Shown here: positions 10,500 through 21,010 of the stretch, piece after piece
How the letters are laid out: each line of letters opens with the position of its first letter
Numbering within the stretch: position 1 is the first letter of the stretch
The notes under the pieces: model-generated
The model's input: only the letters and a program-made list of their open reading frames with translations
Database searches by the model: none
What the model was told of the DNA's origin: nothing
From: Eumeta japonica
Lineage: Eukaryota; Arthropoda; Insecta; Lepidoptera; Psychidae
DNA length: 64,000 nucleotides
Assembly: GCA_005406025.1 (NCBI GenBank)
Contig: BGZK01000838.1
Span: forward strand, 62,001-126,000
Reading direction: 5' to 3'
Made by a program: the position numbers and the translations under genes

Positions 10500-12590
10500 C
10501 AGCCGGTCCTGCTGAGAACGGGACCTCCTGACGGCGGGAGTCCTAATCGTTTCCTAAAAATCACTGATTGGAAAAGAATGTCGACCGTGCTTGAGAAAAT
10601 CGACACTCCATCCCTTAATAGCATTCCCGACTACATTAGTACAACTGACGATATAGACTCTGCCATAGGTACTCTTACCAACCACGTTAGGACAGTTGTC
10701 GAGAAAAGCAGACGGGAGGTTCCGGCGTCCTTGGATCGCAGGAGGCTTCCGTCCGACGTTCTCGAATTGATGAGAGCAAAAAACGCAGCTCTGCGCCGCG
10801 CGAGCGAATACCCTAATGCACAACACAGATTCAGAGCGCGAGCACTCCAATGCCGAGTGAGAGCTCGCGTTGAAGAAGTCCGAAATGAGAACTGGAGCGA
10901 TCTTATGGAGGAAATTACACCATTACACAAAGCGTTTTGGAAGGTCACCAAAGCACTCAAAACAGAGGGTATATCCCGTCACCTTCTCTCAAAAAACCGG
11001 ATAATTCTGTTTTCCCAGACGACGCGGAGATAGTGGAGTGTTTAGCGGATAGAATCGAATCTCAATGCTCTCACGCTTCCCTCCAACGACATTGCTCATA
11101 TTCAACATATCGAAAATAAGGTCCAGAAAAAGGTTTCTCTCAAATTCAAAGACGATCTGCTTCCTGTTTTGCTCAGCGAAGTCCAAACACTGATGAAATC
11201 CCTCAAAACTAAAAAGGCAGCGGGCCTTGATGGTGTTGGTAATAAAGCAATCAAATGCTTTTCTTTGCTTCTATTGGGCTTACTGGTCACGATATTTAAC
11301 GCGTGCCTAAGAAATTACTATTTTCTTCCCGCCTGAAAAGGGGCGGAGGTAATAGGCATCCATAAATGAGGAAAACATCGCGACCTTCACTGCCAGTTAC
11401 AGACCAATCAGCCTCTTGAGCGGTCTGGGTAAACTTTTCAAGAGAATTCTCAAAACTCGCTTCAACGATCACCTCTTCGGGAAGGGCTTTACCATTGATG
11501 AACAGTTCGGTTTTTCGCCCAGTGCATTCATGTCCCCAACAAGTCCTCCGTCTAGTAGAGCACAGTTCACAGGGCTTTATATCAAAACAAAAAACCGTAG
11601 CTGTCTTCTTTGAAGTAACTAAAACCTTCGATAGGGTATGGCACCCGGCCTAATATATAAGCTTCACGCTCTCAAAGTACCAGATCGTCTTATTCATATC
11701 ATTCATAGTTATATCAACAATAGGCATTTTACTTTTAGATACGAACGCACTCACTCGACTAGACGACGTATCAGAGCAGTAGTTCCTTAAGGCTCCTCCC
11801 TCTCTCCCCCTACTGTACTCCGCGTACACTAGCGACATTCCGCGTCCATCATCAGTCGTCCATCTCGCGTTATTCGCGGACGATACCGCGCTTTACTTTC
11901 CTGCTACACTCAGAAAATCTACTCTCCTCCGCCTCCAGAGAGCCATCGATGAGCTGAGTCGATGGTTCTGCACCTGGAGGATCAAGGTTAATCCAGAAAG
12001 TCAGCTGTTATACAATTTAAGTATAGTAAGCATAGGAGTCGACAAATTGTCGACTTAGACGCTCTCCATCTCAGAATGTCGAACTCGAACATTACATAGC
12101 AGTTCGATTACAAATACCTAGGAGTCACGCTCGATAAAAATCTTCATTTTAAAAATGACATCGAGCGCGTTAGAAAAACTGCAATTTTCTACCGAGCGCG
12201 GCTTGAGGCCATGCTTGGTAGAAAAAGCAAACTATCTCGGCGCACTATTTACAAAATGTGCATAAGGACGGTGTTGACATACGCGTCCCCGGTTTTCGCT
12301 CACATCGTCACGAAAGCACTGGATAGACTCCAAGTTATTCAGAATAAATTCTGTAGGGACGCTACGGATGCACACTGGTGCGTTACGGACGCACCAGTGT
12401 GCATCCGTATACGGACGGGATCTCATACCAATGCGCTCTTTCGTTCAGCAGTTGATTACGAACCACCTTACCGTCATCTTTTTATCAGTAGGTCACGGAA
12501 TGTACTTACTGATGCACCTGACGCTCTTACAGCGGCAGTAGATAGCCTCATGGAAGTCAACGACACACATAACTGACTAAGCGTAAGTAT
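10500..12590 (+). pseudogene. reverse transcriptase of the jockey-like LINE, frameshifted
   Basis: The readable parts in order are a basic linker after the endonuclease (10578-11033), 'KKAAGLDGVG' (the K..GPDGI-type motif, about 11210-11240), 'YRPISLLSGLGKLFKRI' with 'DEQFGF' (11400-11510), 'FFEV.KTFDRVWH' (11610-11645), then LFADDTALYF with the catalytic FADD at 11873-11884. 'YLGVTLD' follows near 12115 and a C-terminal 'RRTIYKMCIRTVLTYASPVF' at 12235-12300. This is the canonical order of non-LTR RT blocks and the thumb. The frame changes between blocks and several stops occur, so no protein can be made. Its job when active was target-primed reverse transcription of its own RNA. Confidence 0.85.
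12364..12408. repeat. perfect 20-base inverted repeat inside the LINE
   Basis: ACGGATGCACACTGGTGCGT (12364-12383) is followed, after a 5-base spacer TACGG, by its exact reverse complement (12389-12408). The left arm is in frame with the LINE protein (ATDAHW, where related elements have a similar phrase). The right arm replaces what should follow, so the inversion arose within this copy. Confidence 0.95.
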
Positions 12591-12946
12591 ACCTCTACTA
12601 GTTAGGTCTTGGATCATAGCTCCTCTTCTCCACCCACGGACCGACCCGTGTCGGTATCCAGTGACTCTTATGCCGAGACGATATCTTAAGGAATCGGCCA
12701 TAGGGCATGTCACACGCCGTCGACACCCCCGCATATCGTCCGGCCGCGTTTGGTGAAGCTAATATAGAAGTCCAACTATATAGCATTGCCGACCAAATTA
12801 TTCCAACTTCAGCGGGAAGTTTTTAATGGGTTTCGGCCCCATATTTCTCGTGTGCACGGACGCGCGGGTGTATGTTATGCATTTTTTACCACCTCCTCGC
12901 CGCAAGAGGGAAGAAAAATAAAAAAAAAATCAATACATACCTATGA

Positions 12947-13245
12947 ATAACAAACAATGATCATAATAGTTTTAGAGTTCCTTAAGTAAAATGAAATGAA
13001 AAATATCAGACTACTTAAAAATCAACCAAATTATTACGATAATATAATGTAGTTACAATTATTGTTATTTTTAACAGCCAAGGACACTCTACAATATACC
13101 TAGCAATAAACAATGATTCCAAAAATAACAATAATTATAACTACATTCGATTATCGTAATGATTTGATTGACTTTCAAGTAGTCTAATATTTTTTATTTT
13201 ATTTTACGTAGAACTCTAAAAAATATTTTAATCATTGTTATTTAC
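12947..13245. mobile_element. foldback / MITE-like element
   Basis: Left arm about 12950-13078 and right arm about 13115-13245 are inverted copies of each other at roughly four-fifths identity by eye. For example ATGTAGTTACAATTATTG pairs with the reverse complement of CAATAATTATAACTACAT, and AGAGTTC, AGACTACTT and ATTACGATAAT pair likewise. The ends read AATAACAAACAATGAT and ATCATTGTTATT. The ~35-base centre holds no open frame. It is probably a non-autonomous DNA element that inserted next to the LINE tail. Confidence 0.75.
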
Positions 13246-13249
13246 AGGT

Positions 13250-13635
13250 ACATGTTGAGTAAATTTTAAGTGTGTAGGTACCTACCTATCTTCTTGCTGG
13301 TAAACACATAGATCGTACCTACATATTGATGAATAGAAAAAGTAACATGATTATTAAGTTGTAGAAGAATACGCAATTATTTTTTTACTTTTTAGTGCAT
13401 ATTAATTTGTTTTGGAATAGTTTTTGTTTTGAAGTAGGTTTTTTGTTTGTTAAAATTTTTGTTTTGCCTATTTCCTCGCGGCGTGTCGTACGATAAAGAA
13501 CTTCCTTCCAATAATAAAATCACAAACGAGCCGTGTCTTGAACATGTTTACAAAATAGAAATTTATGCACATCATACGTAACCGAGGCAAAAAAAAATAA
13601 AATGAATAAGTGGGACTAAAATTAAAATTCATAGC
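13250..13635. other. unassigned AT-rich DNA
   Basis: No gene recognised. AAAGAACTTCCTTCC at 13495-13509 is the exact reverse complement of 9914-9928. The nearby TTTCCTCGCGGCGTGTCGTACG patch looks like part of a repeat. Confidence 0.4.
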
Positions 13636-13639
13636 GTAA

Positions 13640-13925
13640 CTGGAATCGGAACGAAAAGCGGTACCGAAATAAAATTTTAGAGTGGAGCCGGGATCGGGTG
13701 CGGGGCCAGAATCAGAATGTACTTAAACCAAAACCTGGTTAGAACAAAAGCGAGACTGTGGACGAAATCAAAAGTGAGACAATTGGCATCGAGAGCAGGT
13801 ATCGGATGAGAATCAAGCACGCGATAACGTTCGGAAACGTAATTGAGAGCGTAATAAATCTATACACAAAATCAAGGAATTCGTTGTATGTCCACGCGAA
13901 TGTAGTGAGGGGCGGAGGCTAATTA
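13640..13925 (-). repeat. 'CTCGAT' dispersed family, copy f
   Basis: Read on the minus strand it starts with CATTCGCGTGGACATACAAC and GAATTCCTTGATTTTGTGTA. It then becomes a loose string of 6-8 base phrases of the CTCGAT / CTCCGAT / CTCATC type to about 13640. The start aligns with 59768-59815 (ATGGACATACAATGGATTCC, TTCATTTTCTGTG). Related copies lie at 42030, 47231, 56974, 58396, 59690 and 60212. No open frame is conserved. Confidence 0.6.
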
Positions 13926-13929
13926 TGCA

Positions 13930-15590
13930 TAAATATAATGCGGTGAGGAGTTTTCATTCCTTTTCACCACTCTCCGTGAGACGTGCGCGAGTTCAAGTCG
14001 TTCTTAATAGATATGACAGAACAGTTTTAATATATAATACTTTTGTGCTATATTACTATATTCAAAGGGTGGTTGTATTGCTTAAGGAAATACCGAGTTA
14101 CTCGAATGTACTTGAATGACAAATAGCTCTTCTGTTTATTTCTTTTTTTGGGAAACCTAATGGACTGCAGTTGACCTCGATTTTCAGCACAAGTACGTTT
14201 ACTTCTTTTCGAAATGCAAGCTTTATAAAAATGAAACATTGTTCGTCAGCCTGTATTTCTTTTACGCAAAATCTACTACAAATCGATGTATATTTTATAT
14301 GTATCCTATAATTAAAATGGTTCTTTTTGTCACGCAATCACAAAAATCACTTTCAACGTTTCAACACGAGACTTCAACGCGATCAATCGACGCGTATTCG
14401 TCTGTAAATGGTTTTACGCTGCTTATTTTTTTAAATCTATGCACCCTACATTTTTTTTACTTTTACAAATTAACCATTATTATTTACTTTTATAAATGTA
14501 TAAACCATACACCAATCACCAATAGGAGGTAGTGGAATTGTATAATATGTAAAAATTTATATTAGAGACTTGACATTTTTGAATGCATTAGGCAGTACTT
14601 AGAAATGATTTATTTTTAGAAATTCCATCCCTTACAAGGAAAAACAGGTGAAATATTGTAGTATGGAAAATTAAAGCCGTTGAAGTTACAAATGTCAAAC
14701 TTGACATTTTCGTTGTTTATAGAAAAAATACATTTCTTTTTTTTAATTACTTTAAAGAAGTTGAATATAGGATGAAGTTTGTATGAAAAATCAAAAAAAA
14801 AAGGTTTAAGTAAGAAACTACGATATATTTTATTTATAGTAATATAAAATAATGACATGCATTATTTTAAAAATAACCCTAAAAAGGGTAAAGTAAATAT
14901 TGAAATTTTTCACATAGAAAAGAAACGAAATCACTGTAGCCATTGACAACAAAACTTATATTTTAGCTGCTCGTCACAAATGAAAAATAACAAGTAACAT
15001 TTTTGGATAAGTAGCTCTAAAAGTGTGAAATAAGAGATGAAAAGTTTTATGAAAAATCGATGGTGTAGAATGGGAATTTTGTCCGTTTCTTTTTGCCTAC
15101 TTCAGCTATTTATTCAATTACTATAAAACTAGCTATAGCTTGTACGCGCAAATCTTTCAAATAAAAAAATGGCTTTATTTTCATATTTCTGCCTCTATGG
15201 ATTCTAAAAATTATTTCACTCGAAAGCTGTGAACTTTCACGGACACATAGAAAGCTACGCTATTCCTGAGTAATATAACCTAGTAGTACTTCCAAATTTT
15301 ATTTTGATATTACTACCATTTCTTAAAATCATGTATTTCTCATCCAGGCAGTAGAATCAGCGAATAAAAGTCAGTGTCACACGCTGAGAAAAGTATAGAC
15401 GTTCGCAATGCTTCCATCATTAAATAGTGCACGTTTTATGACGCACTTAACTATATGACCCCCGACTTGCGGCAGTGATGTCCGCAATAACAATAAACTT
15501 CCATTTTAGTGAAAAGAATATTTAACACCTGAGCATTTGTATTTTTACTCGAACCCCCTTTTCATTTACATTTCATTTATTTCTTATTGT
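13930..15590. other. unassigned AT-rich DNA
   Basis: No recognised gene or repeat. Short open frames on both strands near 14050-14340 and 14616-14858 overlap each other and are lysine/isoleucine/phenylalanine-rich, as expected by chance in AT-rich DNA. Confidence 0.55.
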
Positions 15591-15594
15591 GACG

Positions 15595-16180
15595 GACCGG
15601 GTGCATGAGTATGGAGAGCTTAACGGCCCGTTTTTTGGTTTTGCTGATCCACTGAATATTAGCAGGAGCAGCGCCTGACCAACTCAGGTCGTCGAAATAA
15701 TACCGCTGAACACGAGGTGTCTATACAGGTGCAGAGTTTTACTTCCGATATGCCAACACGTATGCTATGTACTATAGTAGACTGAAGACTAAGAGCAATA
15801 CTGGAATAGTCAGACTTAATGCAGCATGCAGCTGCATTCTTATACCATTTTCTGCACTTTCCGGATTCATTATTTAAAGAGCGACCAATTAGACGGGTCG
15901 ATTTTAGACCGATAGAATTGCAGCACCAGGATCTCAAATTCTGTCCTCGATCGAGAGCCGAACCGTCGAGACAGCTATACTATTTTTTGACATCGATTCC
16001 GGGCCGTATCGTGAAGAGCGCCGCTATCTGGCGCCCCTGAGCGACTACCGCCAGCGGCCGGCGGCCTTACCGTCATGAGAGCCGCCGATGTAAATGTCAC
16101 GTGGTTAGTCCTCTGAAGGATTACCGTGGTACTATACTGCATACATGTTTGATGCATTTCGGAAATAAACTCATATCTTT
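15595..16180. other. moderately GC-rich block
   Basis: It starts GTGACGGACCGGGTGCATGAG and ends in GGAAATAAACTCATATC, which contains an AATAAA. The centre (15990-16090) is GC-rich with CTATCTGGCGCCCCTGAGCG and CGGCCGGCGGCC. It might be a decayed LTR element or a transcript end, but I see no paired LTR, and no frame is open beyond 92 codons. Confidence 0.3.
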
Positions 16181-16189
16181 ATTTACAAA

Positions 16190-18225
16190 ATAAACCTATA
16201 AGTACAAAAACAATGCTATTATGTACATTTCACAATAAAATTGTATCGAAAAAGCGACGTTTTCTATTTATTACTTACTAGTTCGAAAGTCGTCTATACA
16301 AATTATGGGACTAAAAATAAGATAGTCAATATGTTTACGCCGTGTGTACGTCGGGGTGCGCAGGAACGTTTTCGTCGCAAAAACTTATGATTCTTTCCAA
16401 ATACCTTTATAGACGACATCTGAAACTTAATACTTTCGCGATTTGCGAATGCTAAGAGAATAGTAAGCACTTGCAGTATATGTTCATTATGAGAATTTTG
16501 GAGCCCAAGACAAAAAAGAACCATTATAGCTTCATCACGTCCATGGCTATCAGTACATCACAGTCTTATAACGCATTTTTTTATTAATTCTTATTATACA
16601 GGCGGTTATCTTATGTGAACTACCATACACTTTTCTACAGTTATTACGAAGAAGAAATTAACAATAACTTTCCTTACATAAAATTGAGACATGAGAAGAG
16701 TTGTGTAGGGCGTCGTTGGATATGAAATTAAAAACAAAATAAAGGTCCCTTAGAAATTCAAAAAATAATTTTTATTTCAAGTGTACAATTTTCCCTTTAA
16801 TTCTCTAATTCTTAAACTATATACTTTAAAAATTTAAATACATCACAATAGTAGAAAGGTTTAAACAAAATCATAACTTCAAAATTATTTTTGGTACTAG
16901 ATATGTGTTAAGAAGTTTTTACGGCTAATCCACAGTTTTTACTTTTCATAATATTAGTATTTTAGTACAACAAATATTTCCGACTAATATCATATGTATA
17001 TTACGACTTTTACTAGTATGAGCTTAGATTAAACAATTCAAATTTATAAGTTACGAAGTAATATCCTTTTGATTTAAACGTAGCAGAATTTCAAATTCAC
17101 TTTGATTTGTATTTTCCTTATACACATCATGTTATTGAAAAAAAATTAATATGTTTAAATAATAATTGATACCACTGCATGTATTCTGATAAGGCTTTGG
17201 AATGTCAGCATTTTTATTTTCTTTAAACTGAAAAATGATTTCCTAAGTTTGAAAAAAACACGTCTTTTTTTCTCAGCTTTAAGTTGAAAAGCAGAAATGT
17301 GCCAACGTCATCAGCGTAACCACTGTTTCTGCAGACTAAATCAGGGATGGGTATAATGTGCCGGTACCTGCTAATGGTAGTCGTCATTTTCATAAATAAA
17401 ACTAGACAGTTGTGACAATTATATCCCAATATTGACACCACATCTCGAATCTAACGTCTAATATTCCAACGTCGATACCGTTGTCACGCTCGAGACGAAA
17501 TTCGAGATATCGCAGCGCTAGCTGCGGGTATGTACGGAATGCCTCTTAAGTAAGCTCGGCCGCACTTGGACATATTGCGTATTCATTAGCTGTATTATGT
17601 CAACACGCCACCTTTTGATACTTCAATGATAATTTTGGCAGCATTGGTCCGATCTGAACAGTAAACTAAGTTGCGGTATATAGTTCGCGTTTTGTGTATG
17701 TCGTGTAATATTATTGTCCTGTCACATTTCATTTGGAACTCATAGAAGGAATCGTGTGTCATATTTAGTTTTGCAAATTCGACTATGACGTAATCAAATA
17801 CAAAACATAAGTAATGCATTATGCCAATTTTATTACTGCATTTGTGTGTACTGTGTAATTTACTTACTTAAAAATTCTAGGGTTTTTTTTAGTAAATGCA
17901 ATCATAATCTCGACTGTGACGTAATACTATTTACTACGAGCAATGTTATATGCTCGTAAATAAAATAATATTAACTACTTCCTGACCGTCTGCTTTGTTA
18001 AGGTGTTACAAAAATTAAACGAAATTAATGGGTACATTATCCTCATAAGCTGAAAGCAACGAAGTCGGTATACTGTCAAGGAATGATGTCGCAAAAATCC
18101 ACCCTGTCACGTATTGGGTATTATTATCAAGTAAAATTTCAAAAGTCAACCACTTAAAAGGATATTTTTTCCGCGATCACGAGGAAAAATGCTAACAAAA
18201 GCCCGAGTAATACATGGTAATACTT
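16190..18225. other. unassigned AT-rich DNA
   Basis: No gene recognised. A less AT-rich stretch lies at 17445-17580 (CGCTCGAGACGAAATTCGAG). TCGACTATGACGTAAT (about 17776) and TCGACTGTGACGTAAT (about 17911) form a spaced direct repeat with one mismatch, each holding a CRE-like TGACGTAA. Confidence 0.5.
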
Positions 18226-18229
18226 TTGT

Positions 18230-18410
18230 AGGAAGTGTCCGGCCGGGACGGGCTGCGCCCGGCGCTTTGCATGAGTAATGAGCGGCCTCGGCAAATGAGC
18301 GGGAACGGCCTGGCGCCGCCCGCCCGTAATTAGCTGCTGAATATGTTACGCAGGTAATAGGCCACTTAAAACAAGTCCCTCGGCACTACCTGCGTCGTGG
18401 ACTCGACTTT
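18230..18410. promoter_or_regulatory. GC-rich candidate regulatory block
   Basis: A GC-rich island containing GCTTTGCATGAG (POU/octamer-like), CCGTAATTAGCTGCTG (homeodomain-type TAATTA core) and CAGGTAATAGG. No long frame is open. The motif mix and sharp composition edges suggest a conserved enhancer or CpG island, by inference only. Confidence 0.3.
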
Positions 18411-18419
18411 GGCAAATGT

Positions 18420-19070
18420 GCTTAGATAATAATTCACTAATTAGAATCGCACTCAAATCTCACTTTAAAAGAATTCGCTATCGTTAACTTTACATAAAAA
18501 CATACATAAATTAAAAAATATTGTTTCTACAATTTTTAATTCAGTGACTTAAAATTCATTTCATATTTTGAAGGGGGCCAAAACACATCAACAAGTTTGT
18601 TTTGTTGTTGTTTGTTTAACCATCACACAACAATTTTTTAGGAAACCCCTAACATTTATATTTATTGTACAAAAAATAATCTTTTTTTAAATACACTCTG
18701 TATCTATATAAAAATTCAATTATCATTCTATACATATATACGTACAATTTTATAGCTCTAACTTAAATATATTTTAACAAAAAACCAACCAACACATTCA
18801 ATTATTTTTTAAGTTTCTTTTTATTTAATACAACTAAATTTGAAAATAGCGAAATATCTTTATAACAATGTCAAACATACTGTAGACGTTACGATTTTTC
18901 TTAAATGACGCCATTTAAACGAGAAACTTAAGCAGCAATTGACGCAAGTGGCTACTTGCCATTATACTTATGTGAAATTTGTAAGGCTCGTCTTAAGCTC
19001 GCTGGAAACATCATGTTCAAAACTCTCATCGAAAAAGCTAAATACGTGTTCATGTTTCTTTTTAACACGC
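18420..19070. other. unassigned AT-rich DNA
   Basis: No gene recognised. A short T/G-rich run (TTTGTTTTGTTGTTGTTTG, about 18596-18614) faces ACACAACAA. Confidence 0.55.
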
Positions 19071-19452
19071 TTTTATAAGCTTGTGTTGTATCTAACTATG
19101 TATGCATGTATCTATGTATGTAACGGAATCTTTGAGCTTAATTTTCACCAATTTCAAGAAGTTTGATTAATTTAAAACTTTGCATACGTATCAAGGACCA
19201 ATGACAATGCAATAATTTGATCACAATTTCCCATTATTAGGACCGCCAGGATTAATATAAGCTTGGGTTGTATGTAACGGAATCTTTGAACTTAATTTTC
19301 ACCTATTTCAAGAAGTGTGATTAATTTGAAATTTTGCGTACGTTTCAAGGAGCAATAATAATATAATAATTTGATAAGTTTATCTCATTATCCTAGTCAG
19401 GATCGCCAGGATAGAATAATTTCGTCACAAATCGTCTGCGTGAGAGCAAGTG

Positions 19453-19507
19453 GCTTATTACTGTTACTAAATTCTATTACTGCTTTGTAACAGTAACAGT
19501 AATAAGC
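19453..19507. repeat. 15-base inverted repeat
   Basis: GCTTATTACTGTTAC (19453-19467) and its exact reverse complement at 19493-19507, with a 25-base spacer. It lies inside the composite repeat. Confidence 0.9.
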
Positions 19508-19676
19508 ATTATTAAAAATTCAACTATTGTTGTATTGTTAAAAATTACAAATTTTTACGAATCAACCCAAGTAAAAAGTGAAAAATAAATATAGTTTAAA
19601 AAAAAACTAAAAAACACGCTTTTAAAGAACATTAAACTAAAAAAGTGAAAAATAATCCTTAATATGAACTCAAAGG

Positions 19677-19727
19677 AATAATGAACAATGACGAAATATC
19701 TAATATATTTCGTCATTGTTCATTATT
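19677..19727. repeat. perfect 23-base hairpin
   Basis: The left arm 19677-19699 starts AATAATGAACAATGACG. Its exact reverse complement is 19705-19727, with a 5-base loop CTAAT. It lies within the composite repeat. Confidence 0.95.
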
Positions 19728-20077
19728 GTCGAAAAAGCGTGGGTTGCTCTATATACGAAAAATGTGTGTGTTTTTTCGTTCACGATATCTCGCGAACGAA
19801 TCAACCGATTTTGACCGATCTGACGGCGATTGACGTGATTTTTTTAATATTAAGAGCTGATTAGCTTTTGAAATGGATCAATAAAGCTGTTTAAAAGTTA
19901 ATACAAAAAACCACATTAACAAAAATTTTTCATTTATTTTTTTAATTTCTTGTTATCCATTAATTCGAATCGGTTCAAATTTTCAGAAATTCTAAATTTA
20001 ATAGAATTCTTTAGAATGCCAAAGTTTTATTTTAATCGGTCAAGCTTTTCAAAAGTTATAAGAGGTTTACATACATC

Positions 20078-20137
20078 CACACACGCGCGCGCGCGCACGC
20101 ACACACGCACGCACGCACGCACACATACATACATACA
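20078..20137. repeat. AC/GC/CATA microsatellite
   Basis: Runs of CA, CG, CACG and ACAT units inside the composite repeat. The open frame here is read-through of the array and not a gene. Confidence 0.9.
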
Positions 20138-20299
20138 GACACGGATACAGAAACCATCATAAAATCATCAAGGGAGCTTTCTAGGACCTCAAAATATCGA
20201 GATCTTATAAAAACTCGATTTTCAAAAAACGGGATAAAATCAGTAAATCGCCGATTTTCGAAAATTCTTTATTTTCTTAGCGGGAAGTTAAAAATGAAT

Positions 20300-20555
20300 A
20301 GTACTTGCACATGAATTGTTGTATCTAATTCAATTTTTTTTTGGAAAATGATTTACATGCACACAATAAGTTACATACGAAAATCTGAAATTTTGCAATA
20401 GTAAGTACGAAATTCGACATCAAACTGTAACAATAGTATAATATTGCAGATCTGTCTCACTATAAAATACGCGTGTGCTTTGTATGCTCGTTTTCTTTTC
20501 CATTACTGATCTAAATATATAACATGTATCGTGAACACGCAGGTTTTCAGTTGTT
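20300..20555. other. unassigned DNA
   Basis: AT-rich with no recognised feature. Confidence 0.5.
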
Positions 20556-20559
20556 ATCT

Positions 20560-21010
20560 GCCGGGAAGCTCAGAAATTCGAACTCTCACTCGACGCCCCG
20601 GCACGTCCACCTCCGTATTGTTACTTTACGTCGCCCTAGGGAACGAAAACGAGCCGAGAAAATATCAAACATAAGACACGTCTCAGAAATTCATAAAACT
20701 CGAAACTTTTTATCTCGTTTGGCATACGCCGGCGAAAGTCGACCGGCGCTCGCTCGCATAACAATATAACAATTATCTGACTGCACGGACGTAGGGGGGC
20801 GACACGGCCGGGTCGACGACGGCGAGCCTGCCGTGTAAATAGGCCGGCACACTCGGAGACTTAACTAGCGGTCGTTTAATCCGATGACGCTGCGCTACGA
20901 AATTTAATTTGCGACTGCGAGCGCACGAGACGTCGCGGCGTTCGCACGGCGAGCTTTAACGGCGCGCGCCGCCGGCGACCGACGTACGACCCGCTACGTA
21001 GCTCAATACG
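20560..21010. other. GC-rich island
   Basis: CpG-rich sequence, strongest at 20785-20830 and 20910-20995. An 81-codon plus-strand frame (20524-20769) and a 63-codon minus-strand frame match nothing known to me. It may be a regulatory island or an unrecognised exon. Confidence 0.4.

Larger units (their letters stand above)
10475..12930 (+). mobile_element. 5'-truncated jockey-clade LINE
   Basis: A non-LTR retrotransposon copy. It begins within the end of the endonuclease domain: in-frame SDHQPV at about 10490-10508, the expected last endonuclease motif (SDH.P(V/I)). It runs through the reverse transcriptase region and a 3' untranslated part, and ends in an A-rich tail (about 12913-12930). The first ~150 codons stay open (10578-11033); after that, at least four frameshifts or stops break the frame. 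ORF1 and most of the endonuclease are missing. A foldback element follows 17 bases after the tail. I see no clear target-site duplication. Confidence 0.85.
19075..20300 (+). repeat. composite dispersed repeat with tandem pair and microsatellite
   Basis: The order is two diverged direct repeats about 154 bases apart (TAACGGAATCTTTGAGCTTA at 19121, TAACGGAATCTTTGAACTTA at 19275); a CTGCGTGAGAGCAAGTGGC phrase; hairpins; CACGATATCTCGCGAACGAA and CAACCGATTTTGACCG; an AC/GC microsatellite; GGACCTCAAAATATCGAGA; and finally CTTAGCGGGAAGTTAAAAAT. I recognise the phrase order from memory as one widespread insect repeat of unknown class. A diverged copy of its 3' part lies at 51055-51290. No protein is encoded. 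Confidence 0.6.

Noticed and set aside
15595..16180. LTR or gene 3' end
   Set aside because: TGGCGCCCC and AATAAA are suggestive but isolated; no paired repeat and no open frame.
17595..17819. 74-codon minus-strand frame as a gene
   Set aside because: No domain, AT-rich chance composition and no supporting signals.
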